64,000 nt of DNA, from contig NZ_AXAS01000014.1 of the NCBI RefSeq assembly GCF_000472925.1, positions 1 to 64,000 on the forward strand, read 5' to 3'. Every line of letters starts with the position of its first letter. The first letter of the stretch is position 1. A program made the position numbers and the translations under genes. The DNA is from Bradyrhizobium sp. Ec3.3 (GTDB lineage: Bacteria > Pseudomonadota > Alphaproteobacteria > Rhizobiales > Xanthobacteraceae). This document shows, piece by piece, positions 7,133 through 14,062 of the stretch. The notes under the pieces were generated by a model that did not search any database, was not told where the DNA came from, and saw only the letters and a program-made list of their open reading frames with translations.

Positions 7133-8647
7133 CTATCGAGTTGTCGCGTAACCGCCGGCCAGAGGGCCTTCGGTGATTGCGCCGTCAAAAGTGCGCTTCG
7201 GGGAATGGCTGGAAACGCGGATGCCATCACTACCGTAGGCTCCAAAAATGGCTTGCGGCGTCTGCCCTCTGCGCGATGTGGCGAAGACCAGGGCGCCAGC
7301 AGCGGCATTGACAAGGTCGTCATGCGAGCCGGGCGCATGATCAATTGAATCTCTGCCGCCTCGCGCCGTCCGTCGTTCGAGACTGACGAGCTGCGCGATC
7401 AGGCGCTTATTGTCGAGGAGATCGACCTCGCGGCTATTCAACCGGGGAAGAAAGTCGACATAGATTTCGCTCTTGGAGAGTTCAGATGACCGATATTCGA
7501 GCCCAGCCTTTCGGAAGGCCTCGGCAACCCATTCCGCGCCGTAGCGGTCGCCATTGACGCGTCGGATGCCGTAGATGCGCAAAAGCCCGGCAAACTCTTT
7601 AACGGCGGTCTCAGGCGAAAATGGCGGGTGGATCTCTCTAACCGCATCGAGAACCCCGATCGGTTTGCCGCCCTTGGTCTCGACGTGGCTAATCGCCAGG
7701 GTCATCGAGTCAGAACTGCCGCCGCTGGGGTCCGCGAAGGCGTAGTAAGTCGCCCCCTTGATTGGCGGTCGCTCATAAACACCCGTGCTCACGCAAGCGG
7801 CCACAACCTCGGGCGTGACAATGCTTGCAATGTCGGTGCGAAACTCGGCGCCGTATTCGGCAGATGCACTGGCCGGATCGCGCTCGAAGGCCTGATCGAT
7901 GACCGACTGCGGAACGGTCGGGTTCATGGTGCGGGTGTCAGCCTTCCACACCAACACGCCGCTGTCGTCCTTTCCGAAATAGCGCTTGAATGCGTCATGC
8001 AGCGCGCCGCGTCTGGCATAGGGTGACGAAGCACACAGCAACTTGGCGCCAGGAATGGTCGCCATGCCGGGGCGCAAAGCGTCCAGGATCGCGTAATCGG
8101 GTTCGGCAGCATCATCGCTGGGCCAGAACGCGATCTCATCGCAGAGAGCCGCAACGATCGTATAGCCGCGTACCGACTTGAAGCTTGCAGTCGCAACCTC
8201 AATGGTGACACCGTTGTCGAGATCGAAGCTTTCAGTCGTCTCGCGCCCGACCATCTGAGCCAGCATCGGAATGCCCTTGAGCAATCCACGCGCATAGCGG
8301 ACGATGCCCCTTGCTTGCCGCCGGTCCGTGGCGATCACAAGCACGGTGCCGCGCTCACCGGGAGCAAGATGCATTCGGTAGTCGCCAAAGCAGGCCAGGA
8401 AGACGGCGGTAAGAGCGAGAACGAACGATTTGCCAGCGCGACGACCACAGATCAGCCAGGCCTCGAGGGCAGGGGATGTTGGCGGCACCGTCCTACCCGT
8501 GCATCGCTGGTAGGTCAGCAACATCTCTGCCGACATCGGCAACGCGAAGAGCGCGGCCAGGAATGCCATCCAGGCAGCCCAGTCGGCTTGGCTCTTGAAC
8601 CAGGGCGCGAAGAGCTTCTTGTCGGCGCACGCCTGCAAGATGTTCAT
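7133..8647 (-). CDS. Phage-type terminase, large subunit
   Basis: 504 residues. TerL is the DNA-packaging motor: an N-terminal ATPase followed by an RNase-H-like nuclease that cuts concatemers. Walker A is GRRAGKS (68-74). Walker B ends in CDE (Asp170-Glu171). The coupling motif CASSP is near 205-209. Nuclease-type acidic residues appear at Asp306 (AFADPSGG), Asp367 (GDRYGAEW) and in SHDDLVNA near the C-terminus. Length is normal and the active sites look intact. The start overlaps the upstream small-subunit-like gene by four bases (ATGA). No head genes are seen, which fits a satellite or remnant. Confidence 0.9.
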   Translation of the reverse strand: MNILQACADKKLFAPWFKSQADWAAWMAFLAALFALPMSAEMLLTYQRCTGRTVPPTSPALEAWLICGRRAGKSFVLALTAVFLACFGDYRMHLAPGERGTVLVIATDRRQARGIVRYARGLLKGIPMLAQMVGRETTESFDLDNGVTIEVATASFKSVRGYTIVAALCDEIAFWPSDDAAEPDYAILDALRPGMATIPGAKLLCASSPYARRGALHDAFKRYFGKDDSGVLVWKADTRTMNPTVPQSVIDQAFERDPASASAEYGAEFRTDIASIVTPEVVAACVSTGVYERPPIKGATYYAFADPSGGSSDSMTLAISHVETKGGKPIGVLDAVREIHPPFSPETAVKEFAGLLRIYGIRRVNGDRYGAEWVAEAFRKAGLEYRSSELSKSEIYVDFLPRLNSREVDLLDNKRLIAQLVSLERRTARGGRDSIDHAPGSHDDLVNAAAGALVFATSRRGQTPQAIFGAYGSDGIRVSSHSPKRTFDGAITEGPLAGGYATTR

Positions 8648-9048
8648 GCAGGCTCCCCAGCACGGGCCGCCACGTAGTCGCGAAGGTCGGGGGTGATGTC
8701 CTTGGCGCGCCGTTGAAGGCCGATGGACTCCAGCAGTCGCCGGAGATTGCCGGCGGTCCGTTGGTACAAATCCAAGTCTTGCGCAGATGCCGCGCCAGCG
8801 AGCGCAAACGTGGTCTCCAGCCGTTCCAACTCAACGGTCAGTGTGGCAGCCCGGCGAACGATGGAGCGCTCAGCGGCGCTCACAGCAGCGCTGCCGCCCA
8901 GGTCAGACACATGTAGGTCGATCAAGTCGCGGAGCCGACGCGCCCACACGCTCCGACCATCAACTCCAGCTAACAACGCGGTACCATTGGTCACGCGCGA
9001 TCGATGCGTTTGCTTCGCGGTCGTTACTGCCGAAGTAGTTGCCGACAT
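8644..9048 (-). CDS. Terminase small-subunit-like protein
   Basis: 134 residues: a basic N-terminus, then VDGRSVWARRLRDLIDLHVSDL, and a long helical region (ERSIVRRAATLTVELERLE... to LLESIGLQRRAK). The coupled ATGA overlap with TerL and the helical, DNA-binding-like composition suggest the small terminase subunit that recognises the pac/cos site. The protein recurs from memory in rhizobial prophage-like islands, usually labelled hypothetical. The function is inferred mainly from position. Confidence 0.6.
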   Translation of the reverse strand: MSATTSAVTTAKQTHRSRVTNGTALLAGVDGRSVWARRLRDLIDLHVSDLGGSAAVSAAERSIVRRAATLTVELERLETTFALAGAASAQDLDLYQRTAGNLRRLLESIGLQRRAKDITPDLRDYVAARAGEPA

Positions 9049-9695
9049 CAGGGTTCACTCGCTGAAAACCAGGCCATGTGGCCCAGTAGTGGCCCTTAAT
9101 GATTCAAGCGTCAAATCAGCGAGATCAACTCATTGCATTGGCTATCTAATCGATTCAAAGAACAACCGACTAAGAAGCGGATGTTTGCGCACTTGGCAAA
9201 TCAGGAGGTACGAATCAACGTGCTCGATGCCCTCAGAAAAATGGGGGGCCGCTATGAATGAATTGCGGAAGTGTAAGAGAACGGCTCCAGCTGCGAGGCT
9301 GGCTGGAGGCGAGCCGGAGCCGTCCACCTACGCTCCGCCGAACGCGCGAGCTTCTTATCGGAAATGGAAGATCGCTCTTTGACTTAGCCGTAGATCTGAG
9401 CTTGACGCAGCGCTCTGCGCATTCCGGGTGACGGATCCTTCATCCGCACCAAGCGCAGGCGCGGTGAACGTTCCTAGCGTTCTACCAGGACGCCGGTGCG
9501 ACCGCGGATCGCTTAGAGCCGCTCATCATGATCGGCTCACTGCCGCCCCTCAGAATCGCGCCACGCCTGCCGTAAGCTTTGCAGATGAACCGCGGCTACA
9601 GTGTTCCGCTCCCGATCCGTGGATGTTCGCCGTTTGGAACGCTTGCTACCCCCACAGGAGGATGTGTGTTCGGGTATGTTCCACTTGACGTATTC
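9049..9695. other. Upstream region of the terminase operon
   Basis: No firm gene. A hairpin (ACGGCTCC 9281-9288 with GGAGCCGT 9316-9323) lies inside a possible 42-residue frame (9254-9382, starting MNELRKCKRTAP) that follows a purine-rich stretch. I consider that frame weak. The promoter of the terminase operon should lie here, close to 9050-9130. Confidence 0.35.
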
Positions 9696-9938
9696 CTAAA
9701 CCCGCCCGCGCGACCTTTCGGATTTGCGCTCGCGTGGCAGTCGGAGCTGCTCTAGCCCTTGCTCTATTACTCGCAGGTCCTCCTCAACGTGCTTCAGAGC
9801 CGCACGCGGATTGATGCCGGGCGCGGCTTGTAGACCTCCGAGCAACTGGCGCCGAAGTTCACGCATGTCCTCCAATGCTCGGCGGTTCTTCAAACGTACA
9901 TAAGCGGAAACAATCAATTCAATCGTGTTCGATGGCAT
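9696..9938 (-). CDS. Small helical hypothetical protein
   Basis: 80 residues, MPSNTIELIVSAYVRLKNRR..., almost entirely amphipathic helix with many Arg/Glu/Leu and a very basic tail (RERKSERSRGRV), consistent with a nucleic-acid-binding or oligomeric helical protein. The ATG at 9938 is preceded by GGAG at good spacing; earlier in-frame starts add unrelated sequence. It is a single gene on the same strand as the terminase operon. No family recognised. Confidence 0.6.
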   Translation of the reverse strand: MPSNTIELIVSAYVRLKNRRALEDMRELRRQLLGGLQAAPGINPRAALKHVEEDLRVIEQGLEQLRLPRERKSERSRGRV

Positions 9939-10402
9939 GGGTGCTCCGAAAAATTCGATTGCTGAAAAAGGCGCTGTCGGGCTGGAAATACAGATCCCGG
10001 CAGCGCGGTATTTTCTAACTAGGCACTGAAATCCCAGTTCATTTTTACTATGCAATGGGCATGCCACAGGTTTGTGACGCTCCCGACAGATCGCGCAAGT
10101 AGCACTTAGCCGCCCGGTCTAATCCGTTGCACTTGCAACTAAAAAGAGGCCTTTGGGAAAATTTGGCGAATTGCGGATAAACGTTTATTGTTCCTATTAG
10201 CGTTCTGGGTGGATGCAAAGCCGTGAGCCTGTATTTGTTGACTCTCGCGGGGTGCGTCGTCGGTGGTCTCCTTCTGCTGGCATTTGGCCGATAGGACCGG
10301 CGCGGGCGCATCAGTTGCCGCGAATCACCATCCGAAGACGGAAATCAATTTTTCCGGCTGGTTAGTTTTGACTGTGTACGGGTGTGCGCATTCACTTCCA
10401 GC
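9939..10402. other. Intergenic region
   Basis: No supported gene. A 23-residue hydrophobic frame from GTG 10223 to TAG 10294 (SLYLLTLAGCVVGGLLLLAF) might be a tiny membrane peptide but has no clear ribosome-binding site. Confidence 0.3.
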
Positions 10403-10495
10403 ATGGACGCGATCATTTTTTGGATTTCCGTCTTTATCCTTGCAGTGGGCGCGGCGATCCTGATCGCCCACGCGATCGACGCTTTCCGCTCCTGA
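10403..10495 (+). CDS. 30-residue single-pass membrane peptide
   Basis: MDAIIFWISVFILAVGAAIL and ten more residues ending in DAFRS: one complete transmembrane helix and a short polar tail. The clean hydrophobic profile and lack of any better overlapping frame support a real small membrane protein. Similar short peptides occur from memory in Bradyrhizobium islands. The ribosome-binding site is weak. Function unknown. Confidence 0.45.
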   Translation: MDAIIFWISVFILAVGAAILIAHAIDAFRS

Positions 10496-10532
10496 AACTT
10501 GGAGCTTTGCCCCCTCTCGCGTCTTAAGCGTT

Positions 10533-10673
10533 ATGCGCTTCGTTGTTTATTCCCTCGGATGGGGCGCACGGGGCCGCCATATCGCGGACGCTGAGAGTGC
10601 GGACGAGATCAAAAGGATCTACCGGAACCGAGTAGGTGATCATCCCATCGAAATATGGATGGACCGCCGGTGA
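10533..10673 (+). CDS. 46-residue hypothetical protein
   Basis: MRFVVYSLGWGARGRHIADA... ending IEIWMDRR: a compact alpha/beta-like sequence with balanced composition and good codon use for the region. It lies 37 bases after the membrane peptide and 50 bases before the gene at 10724, all on the plus strand, so the three may form one transcript. No family recognised; the start has only a weak ribosome-binding site. Confidence 0.45.
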   Translation: MRFVVYSLGWGARGRHIADAESADEIKRIYRNRVGDHPIEIWMDRR

Positions 10674-10723
10674 CAGAGTTCAGTGTTTGAGTAATTTCGA
10701 TATTGGATTTGGAGGTGTTGAAG

Positions 10724-10945
10724 ATGCCGATTATGGCCAAGTTGGAAGAAATCCGTGATGAGGGCGACACCAAATCTTTGGGTACGCTGAGCTTCTTACA
10801 ACTACCCGCGCCGGGTGATCGGATAGAGGTGCACAGGGGCACGGCATATGCGGAAATGATCGTGCTTTATGTGCTGCACCGACCCGTCCCGGAAGGACAG
10901 GGCGAGCCAGGAGCCACCGTTTACGGCCAAATTCAAATAGGCTAG
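10724..10945 (+). CDS. Small hypothetical protein
   Basis: 73 residues starting MPIMAKLEEIRDEGDTKSLG. The start is set by GGAGG at 10711-10715, eight bases upstream of ATG 10724. The sequence is beta-rich (LSFLQLPAPGDRIEVHRG, AEMIVLYVLHRPVP) and ends GATVYGQIQIG, suggesting a small barrel-like fold. Function unknown; last gene of the small plus-strand run. Confidence 0.6.
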   Translation: MPIMAKLEEIRDEGDTKSLGTLSFLQLPAPGDRIEVHRGTAYAEMIVLYVLHRPVPEGQGEPGATVYGQIQIG

Positions 10946-11024
10946 CCAGGCTGGAAACTCGGGATTTGCCATCCGCGCATGTACTTGCTCATTTATTCCC
11001 CCCGTGGATATCGTTCTGCGTATT

Positions 11025-11228
11025 TCAGCCTCGAGCCGGTATGTTTGGCCAATAGGTCATTCCCCGGGACGGGTGCACGTCCCGCTCGACGATAAGCCAC
11101 CCCCGGGACCTTAGGCGATCGATGGAGCGACGAAGGGTCTGCAGATTGTGGACCCCACTCAAGTCGGCAAGCCTCTCGAGCGAGACCTGGTAACTGCCGC
11201 TGCTTGTGTTTTTGAAACCTCTCACCAA
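11025..11228 (-). CDS. Winged-helix DNA-binding protein (true start probably further upstream)
   Basis: From GTG 11228 the protein has 67 residues with a winged-helix core: LERLADLSGVHNLQTLRRSIDR (helix-turn-helix), LRSRGWLIVERDVHPSRG (wing). Protein-like sequence in the same frame extends upstream to about 11312 (AIHIDPDTWLRAVCDDPLTT, then QSAGKIACEL), matching the usual N-terminus of such proteins. No ATG/GTG/TTG exists there. A GAGGAG ribosome-binding site sits eight bases before an ATA codon at 11310-11312. Either ATA is used or the normal start has been lost. Confidence 0.55.
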   Translation of the reverse strand: MVRGFKNTSSGSYQVSLERLADLSGVHNLQTLRRSIDRLRSRGWLIVERDVHPSRGMTYWPNIPARG

Positions 11229-11462
11229 CTCGCACGCAATTTTGCCCGCTGACTGAGTGGTGAGCGGGTCGTCGCATACGGCGCGGAGCCAGGTATCGGG
11301 ATCGATGTGTATTGCTTCCGCTCCTCAGAGCTATCGCTTGCGCCCTAACAGATCAATGTTAGTTCACATTGCGACTATCAGGGTTAACTAGCGATCCAAC
11401 TTTCGCTCACGTCGGGCTCAATAATACGCTGTGAAAAACTCCTATCAGGGAGTACTCACAGC

Positions 11463-11816
11463 ATGGACACGCCCGAACTGATCGGGGTCATAGCCGTCTC
11501 TTTCGCCCCGTTTTTGGTCTCGATTGGAGCAGTGCTCTCGGCTGGAGGGCCCCGCAAATGGCCATTTCTCTCGTACGCGTTTTCCCTTTTAGCTGGCTTA
11601 ATGGCCGGAAAGGATTTCGGCTTTCTGCTGTGGTCCATTTGCTGGATCGTCGCGTGGGTATTTGCCGGAATTGCTCTGAAGGCGCGCGGGGACCGTTCGA
11701 TCCGAACCTCTTTGCCTGAAAGTGCGCAGGCCCACCATGCTGAGGTCGCCTTCGACGCACCTGACGACGAAGCTTCGCGGCCGGGGAGCGGCTCCAGTGC
11801 TCATAAGGTCGGTTGA
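11463..11816 (+). CDS. Small integral membrane protein
   Basis: 117 residues with three hydrophobic helices (about residues 5-27, 33-50 and 52-72) and a ~45-residue acidic, Ser/Pro-rich cytoplasmic tail. ATG 11463 follows CAGGGAG at acceptable distance. It sits convergent with the replication-initiator-like gene. No recognised family; it could be an island-encoded accessory or superinfection-type protein, but that is speculation. Confidence 0.6.
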   Translation: MDTPELIGVIAVSFAPFLVSIGAVLSAGGPRKWPFLSYAFSLLAGLMAGKDFGFLLWSICWIVAWVFAGIALKARGDRSIRTSLPESAQAHHAEVAFDAPDDEASRPGSGSSAHKVG

Positions 11817-11860
11817 TACAGAGGTCGTCCCGTCTGGTACTTCCCCCGAGATATAGAGGT

Positions 11861-11964
11861 AGTGTGGGTTTTCCACCCTAGGACAGTAGTGTGGGATTTC
11901 CACCCTGGGAATTGTCGGCCACAGTGTGGGTTTCCCCCACTGTCACAGTGTGGGATTTCCACCC
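11861..11964. repeat. Four-copy 18-base repeat array (iteron-like)
   Basis: Four copies of GTGTGGG(A/T)TTTCC(A/C)CCCT or close variants begin at 11861, 11888, 11923 and 11947, all in the same direction. The last two lie inside the 3' end of the replication-initiator-like gene and, read on the minus strand, encode its GWKSHT/GETHT/GGNPT tail. The first lies mostly past its stop. Spacing (27, 35, 24) is not exactly regular. Confidence 0.7.
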
Positions 11965-12405
11965 TGGGGATTTGTTTTTGGTCTTGGCCAGTCTGGCCAT
12001 CCGCGCGAGTTGATGGGCTTCCTCTGTGGTCTTGACAGTCCTCCATTCGTGCGACGGCTTGGGAGTGCTCTTGCAGTTGATGCAGGTGAGCCGGAAATAG
12101 TTCGGCCAGCGGAAGCCACCGGCGCTGGGCTTGCCGCGCTGTGTGACCTCCACAAAGCCCAAGGCCTCCAATTCGCGGATTGCCGGCGCAATCGCTTGGC
12201 GATCGATGCCGTATTCCACGAACTGGTCATAGGTGACCGGCAGCCTACCGTTGTCGTTGCCGCCGTGATGCGCCAGCTCGATAGCGATGCGATCGAACAC
12301 GCGATGTGCCGACAAGCTGAGCGCTCGCCAAGCCGGGCTTTCCAGCATCTCGATAGTACGGGCAGAGAACTGCCCGTCTATCTGGTTGTTTCGCCGCTTG
12401 CCCAA
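11878..12405 (-). CDS. Replication-initiator-like helix-turn-helix protein
   Basis: 175 residues. The N-terminal ~110 residues hold the conserved block QIDGQFSARTIEMLESPAWR, ALSLSAHRVFDRIAIELAHHGG, GRLPVTYDQFVEYGIDR and a helix-turn-helix/wing (QAIAPAIRELEALGFVEVTQRG). This block is found from memory in many alphaproteobacterial prophage-like islands and resembles the winged-helix part of small replication proteins. The C-terminus is built from the DNA repeat array at 11861-11964, giving GWKSHT-type repeats. A role in replication of the excised island is inferred. Confidence 0.65.
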   Translation of the reverse strand: MGKRRNNQIDGQFSARTIEMLESPAWRALSLSAHRVFDRIAIELAHHGGNDNGRLPVTYDQFVEYGIDRQAIAPAIRELEALGFVEVTQRGKPSAGGFRWPNYFRLTCINCKSTPKPSHEWRTVKTTEEAHQLARMARLAKTKNKSPGWKSHTVTVGETHTVADNSQGGNPTLLS

Positions 12406-12408
12406 GCG

Positions 12409-12858
12409 CTAGCTTTCTCGGTGCCGTTTCGCAAGGTTCTCCAGGAACGCAATCTCGTTCTCTGGCGAAACAAAGATGAAAGCGTCGTGCTCATCGTTCC
12501 AGCCGGCGCGTTGACGGATGATCAATTCACCGCCCTTGTTGCGATACGCCGCGGTCGCGCGCTGGTCTCGCAGAACAATGCTTTCCTCGTCGGGATTATC
12601 CCAATCGAAATCATCCGACTCCTCCTCCGGAGACGCTGAGCTGTGTGCCCGCTGAGGGGCCAGACTGACTATGCCGGCTGCGATCGCCTCATCGACCTGT
12701 TCCTCCGCGGTCTGGGGTTCGGAAGGGCCGGGCGGATGGAGCCTATTGAAGTCTTCGGCGGCCGCGATGAGCATGTTGCGGCGTTCGGTTGGGGTCGGCT
12801 CCGCCGACACCTCCTTGATCGGATCGAGCTCGAGTTCCGGGCGTCTCACATGCTTCAT
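12409..12858 (-). CDS. Acidic hypothetical protein of the island replication operon
   Basis: 149 residues from ATG 12858, which overlaps the upstream stop by four bases (ATGA); an in-frame start 15 bases earlier is less likely. It is acidic and Pro/Glu-rich (PTPTERRNMLIAAAEDFNRL, then SASPEEESDDFDWDNPDEES), with a C-terminal part IIRQRAGWNDEHDAFIFVSP. It ends three bases before the replication-initiator-like gene begins. No family recognised. Confidence 0.6.
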   Translation of the reverse strand: MKHVRRPELELDPIKEVSAEPTPTERRNMLIAAAEDFNRLHPPGPSEPQTAEEQVDEAIAAGIVSLAPQRAHSSASPEEESDDFDWDNPDEESIVLRDQRATAAYRNKGGELIIRQRAGWNDEHDAFIFVSPENEIAFLENLAKRHRES

Positions 12859-13181
12859 CGGGCGGCCCTCCAAATGACGACGGTACGGCCTTCGCCGTTT
12901 TTCTCGCGGAAGGGCGTCTCGATTACATCGCCAGTCGCGACCAACTCGCTGAGCCGGGGACGAACAACGTAGCGGCTAAGGCCTAATTTGCCCGCGATGC
13001 CTTCGGCGCTGAGCCCGAAGATTTCACCACGCAGCGCTTGCAAAACTTTGTCGCGATTGGTCTTGGCGATATCGACGACGAGCTTAGCCGCCTCGTAGGC
13101 CGTCTGCGGAGATCCGTCCTTGGTCCCGGGATTGGAAGGATATTTGCCGCTTGCGCGCGGCCGTGCAGAATTGTAGTGCAT
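12855..13181 (-). CDS. Winged-helix regulatory protein
   Basis: 108 residues. After a basic, disordered N-terminus, residues ~30-108 form a winged helix: AKTNRDKVLQALRGEIFGLS, AEGIAGKLGLSRYVVRPRLSEL as the recognition helix, and GDVIETPFREKNGEGRTVVI as the wing. It is probably a DNA-binding regulator or replication partner. It is translationally coupled to the acidic protein downstream and follows the AlpA-like gene by about 65 bases. Confidence 0.65.
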   Translation of the reverse strand: MHYNSARPRASGKYPSNPGTKDGSPQTAYEAAKLVVDIAKTNRDKVLQALRGEIFGLSAEGIAGKLGLSRYVVRPRLSELVATGDVIETPFREKNGEGRTVVIWRAAR

Positions 13182-13247
13182 TTGTGTTCCTGATTGATCG
13201 ATGATTTGGAGAGCCCCGGCGTGCCAGCGCTTGGGGCTTTTCTGCTT

Positions 13248-13457
13248 TCAGGCTGCGGTCAGCTGCGAAGCGTCGCGTTCAGCGATCTTCTGCGCGATGT
13301 ACGCATCGATTTCAGCTTCGACGTAACCGTACCGACCTGGGCCGGTAGGAACGCGCTTCGGAAACTTGCCGGCTTTTTCAAGCCGCCAAAGGTGAGGCTT
13401 GCTGTAGTTGATGCACTTATCGGCGAGAGCGGAGTAGGGGATAAGACGCCTGGTCAT
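13248..13457 (-). CDS. AlpA-like excisionase/transcriptional regulator
   Basis: 69 residues, MTRRLIPYSALADKCINYSK.... The pattern of a short strand, a helix-turn-helix containing a conserved Trp (SKPHLWRLEKAGKFPKRV) and a wing GPGRYGYVEAEIDAYI matches the AlpA/MerR-like excisionase class that controls excision or gene expression of prophages and phage satellites. ATG 13457 lies six bases after GAGGA. That ribosome-binding site is inside one arm of a perfect palindrome, suggesting translational or operator control. Confidence 0.75.
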   Translation of the reverse strand: MTRRLIPYSALADKCINYSKPHLWRLEKAGKFPKRVPTGPGRYGYVEAEIDAYIAQKIAERDASQLTAA

Positions 13458-13464
13458 TCTGTGT

Positions 13465-13494
13465 CCTCGCATTGAGTGATTTAGCAATGCGAGG
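13465..13494 (-). promoter_or_regulatory. Perfect palindrome in the AlpA leader
   Basis: CCTCGCATTG (13465-13474) and CAATGCGAGG (13485-13494) are perfect 10-base inverted repeats separated by ten bases. In the minus-strand transcript the start-proximal arm contains the GCGAGG Shine-Dalgarno element of the AlpA-like gene. It could be a repressor operator or a hairpin that hides the ribosome-binding site. Confidence 0.7.
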
Positions 13495-13543
13495 AAATAA
13501 CCATGGATGTTTGGGCATCGGCAGGTATTAAAAAAGAGCCGAT

Positions 13544-14062
13544 TTATTTTGCACCCCTAAGTCTGGTGCGGTGATCCCAAAGACGACGGAAATCGCAACC
13601 GGCAAGTGGACGCATACGCAGCTGCACCGCGGGGACTTCCGTCCTTCTGTATCTTCCCGGCTCATGTGCCCTGAGAACTTTTATTGCCTCACTGCAGGCC
13701 GATTGATTGATTGGCTTTCCATTTGGGCAGGCATTCTTGCAGCCCATCTTGCGCCATCGGTGCACGATTTCGTTGGCGAATATCGCTGCGACGTCGTCCT
13801 CTTTTTTCGCCAACCGCTCGTACTTTAATTCGGTACTGTTCTTGCGGACGCTGTCTCTTGGACGACCTCGCTTTGGATATGCCAATCCTTCCAACACATC
13901 CGCGAGATACCAACGGAAAGTCGGCGTGATTTCCTTGTCGGACCTGAGAAAAATGATCAGGCTCCGATGATGTTTCGAGCTCATGTGAGCTGCTATTGCG
14001 CGGTCGGCCGGCGTGAGCTTTGTCGCAAATAAAGCGGGGAGCACCGGATGATCCTTTTTCAT
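13544..14062 (-). CDS. Hypothetical protein coupled to the integrase
   Basis: 172 residues, starting MKKDHPVLPALFATKLTPAD. ATG 14062 overlaps the integrase stop in an ATGA junction, so translation is coupled. The middle region is helical with FLRSDKEITPTFRWYLADVL and PKRGRPRDS (an AT-hook-like basic patch). The C-terminus has two cysteines (MGCKNACPNGK) and a basic tail. No firm family; partners of integrases in this position often act in excision or in controlling recombination, which is inference. Confidence 0.6.
   Translation of the reverse strand: MKKDHPVLPALFATKLTPADRAIAAHMSSKHHRSLIIFLRSDKEITPTFRWYLADVLEGLAYPKRGRPRDSVRKNSTELKYERLAKKEDDVAAIFANEIVHRWRKMGCKNACPNGKPINQSACSEAIKVLRAHEPGRYRRTEVPAVQLRMRPLAGCDFRRLWDHRTRLRGAK

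Noticed and set aside
13190..13245. AGCCCC ... GGGGCT hairpin with TTTT as a terminator
   Set aside because: The T-run follows on the plus strand where no plus-strand gene ends; on the minus strand, where the genes are, there is no T-run.
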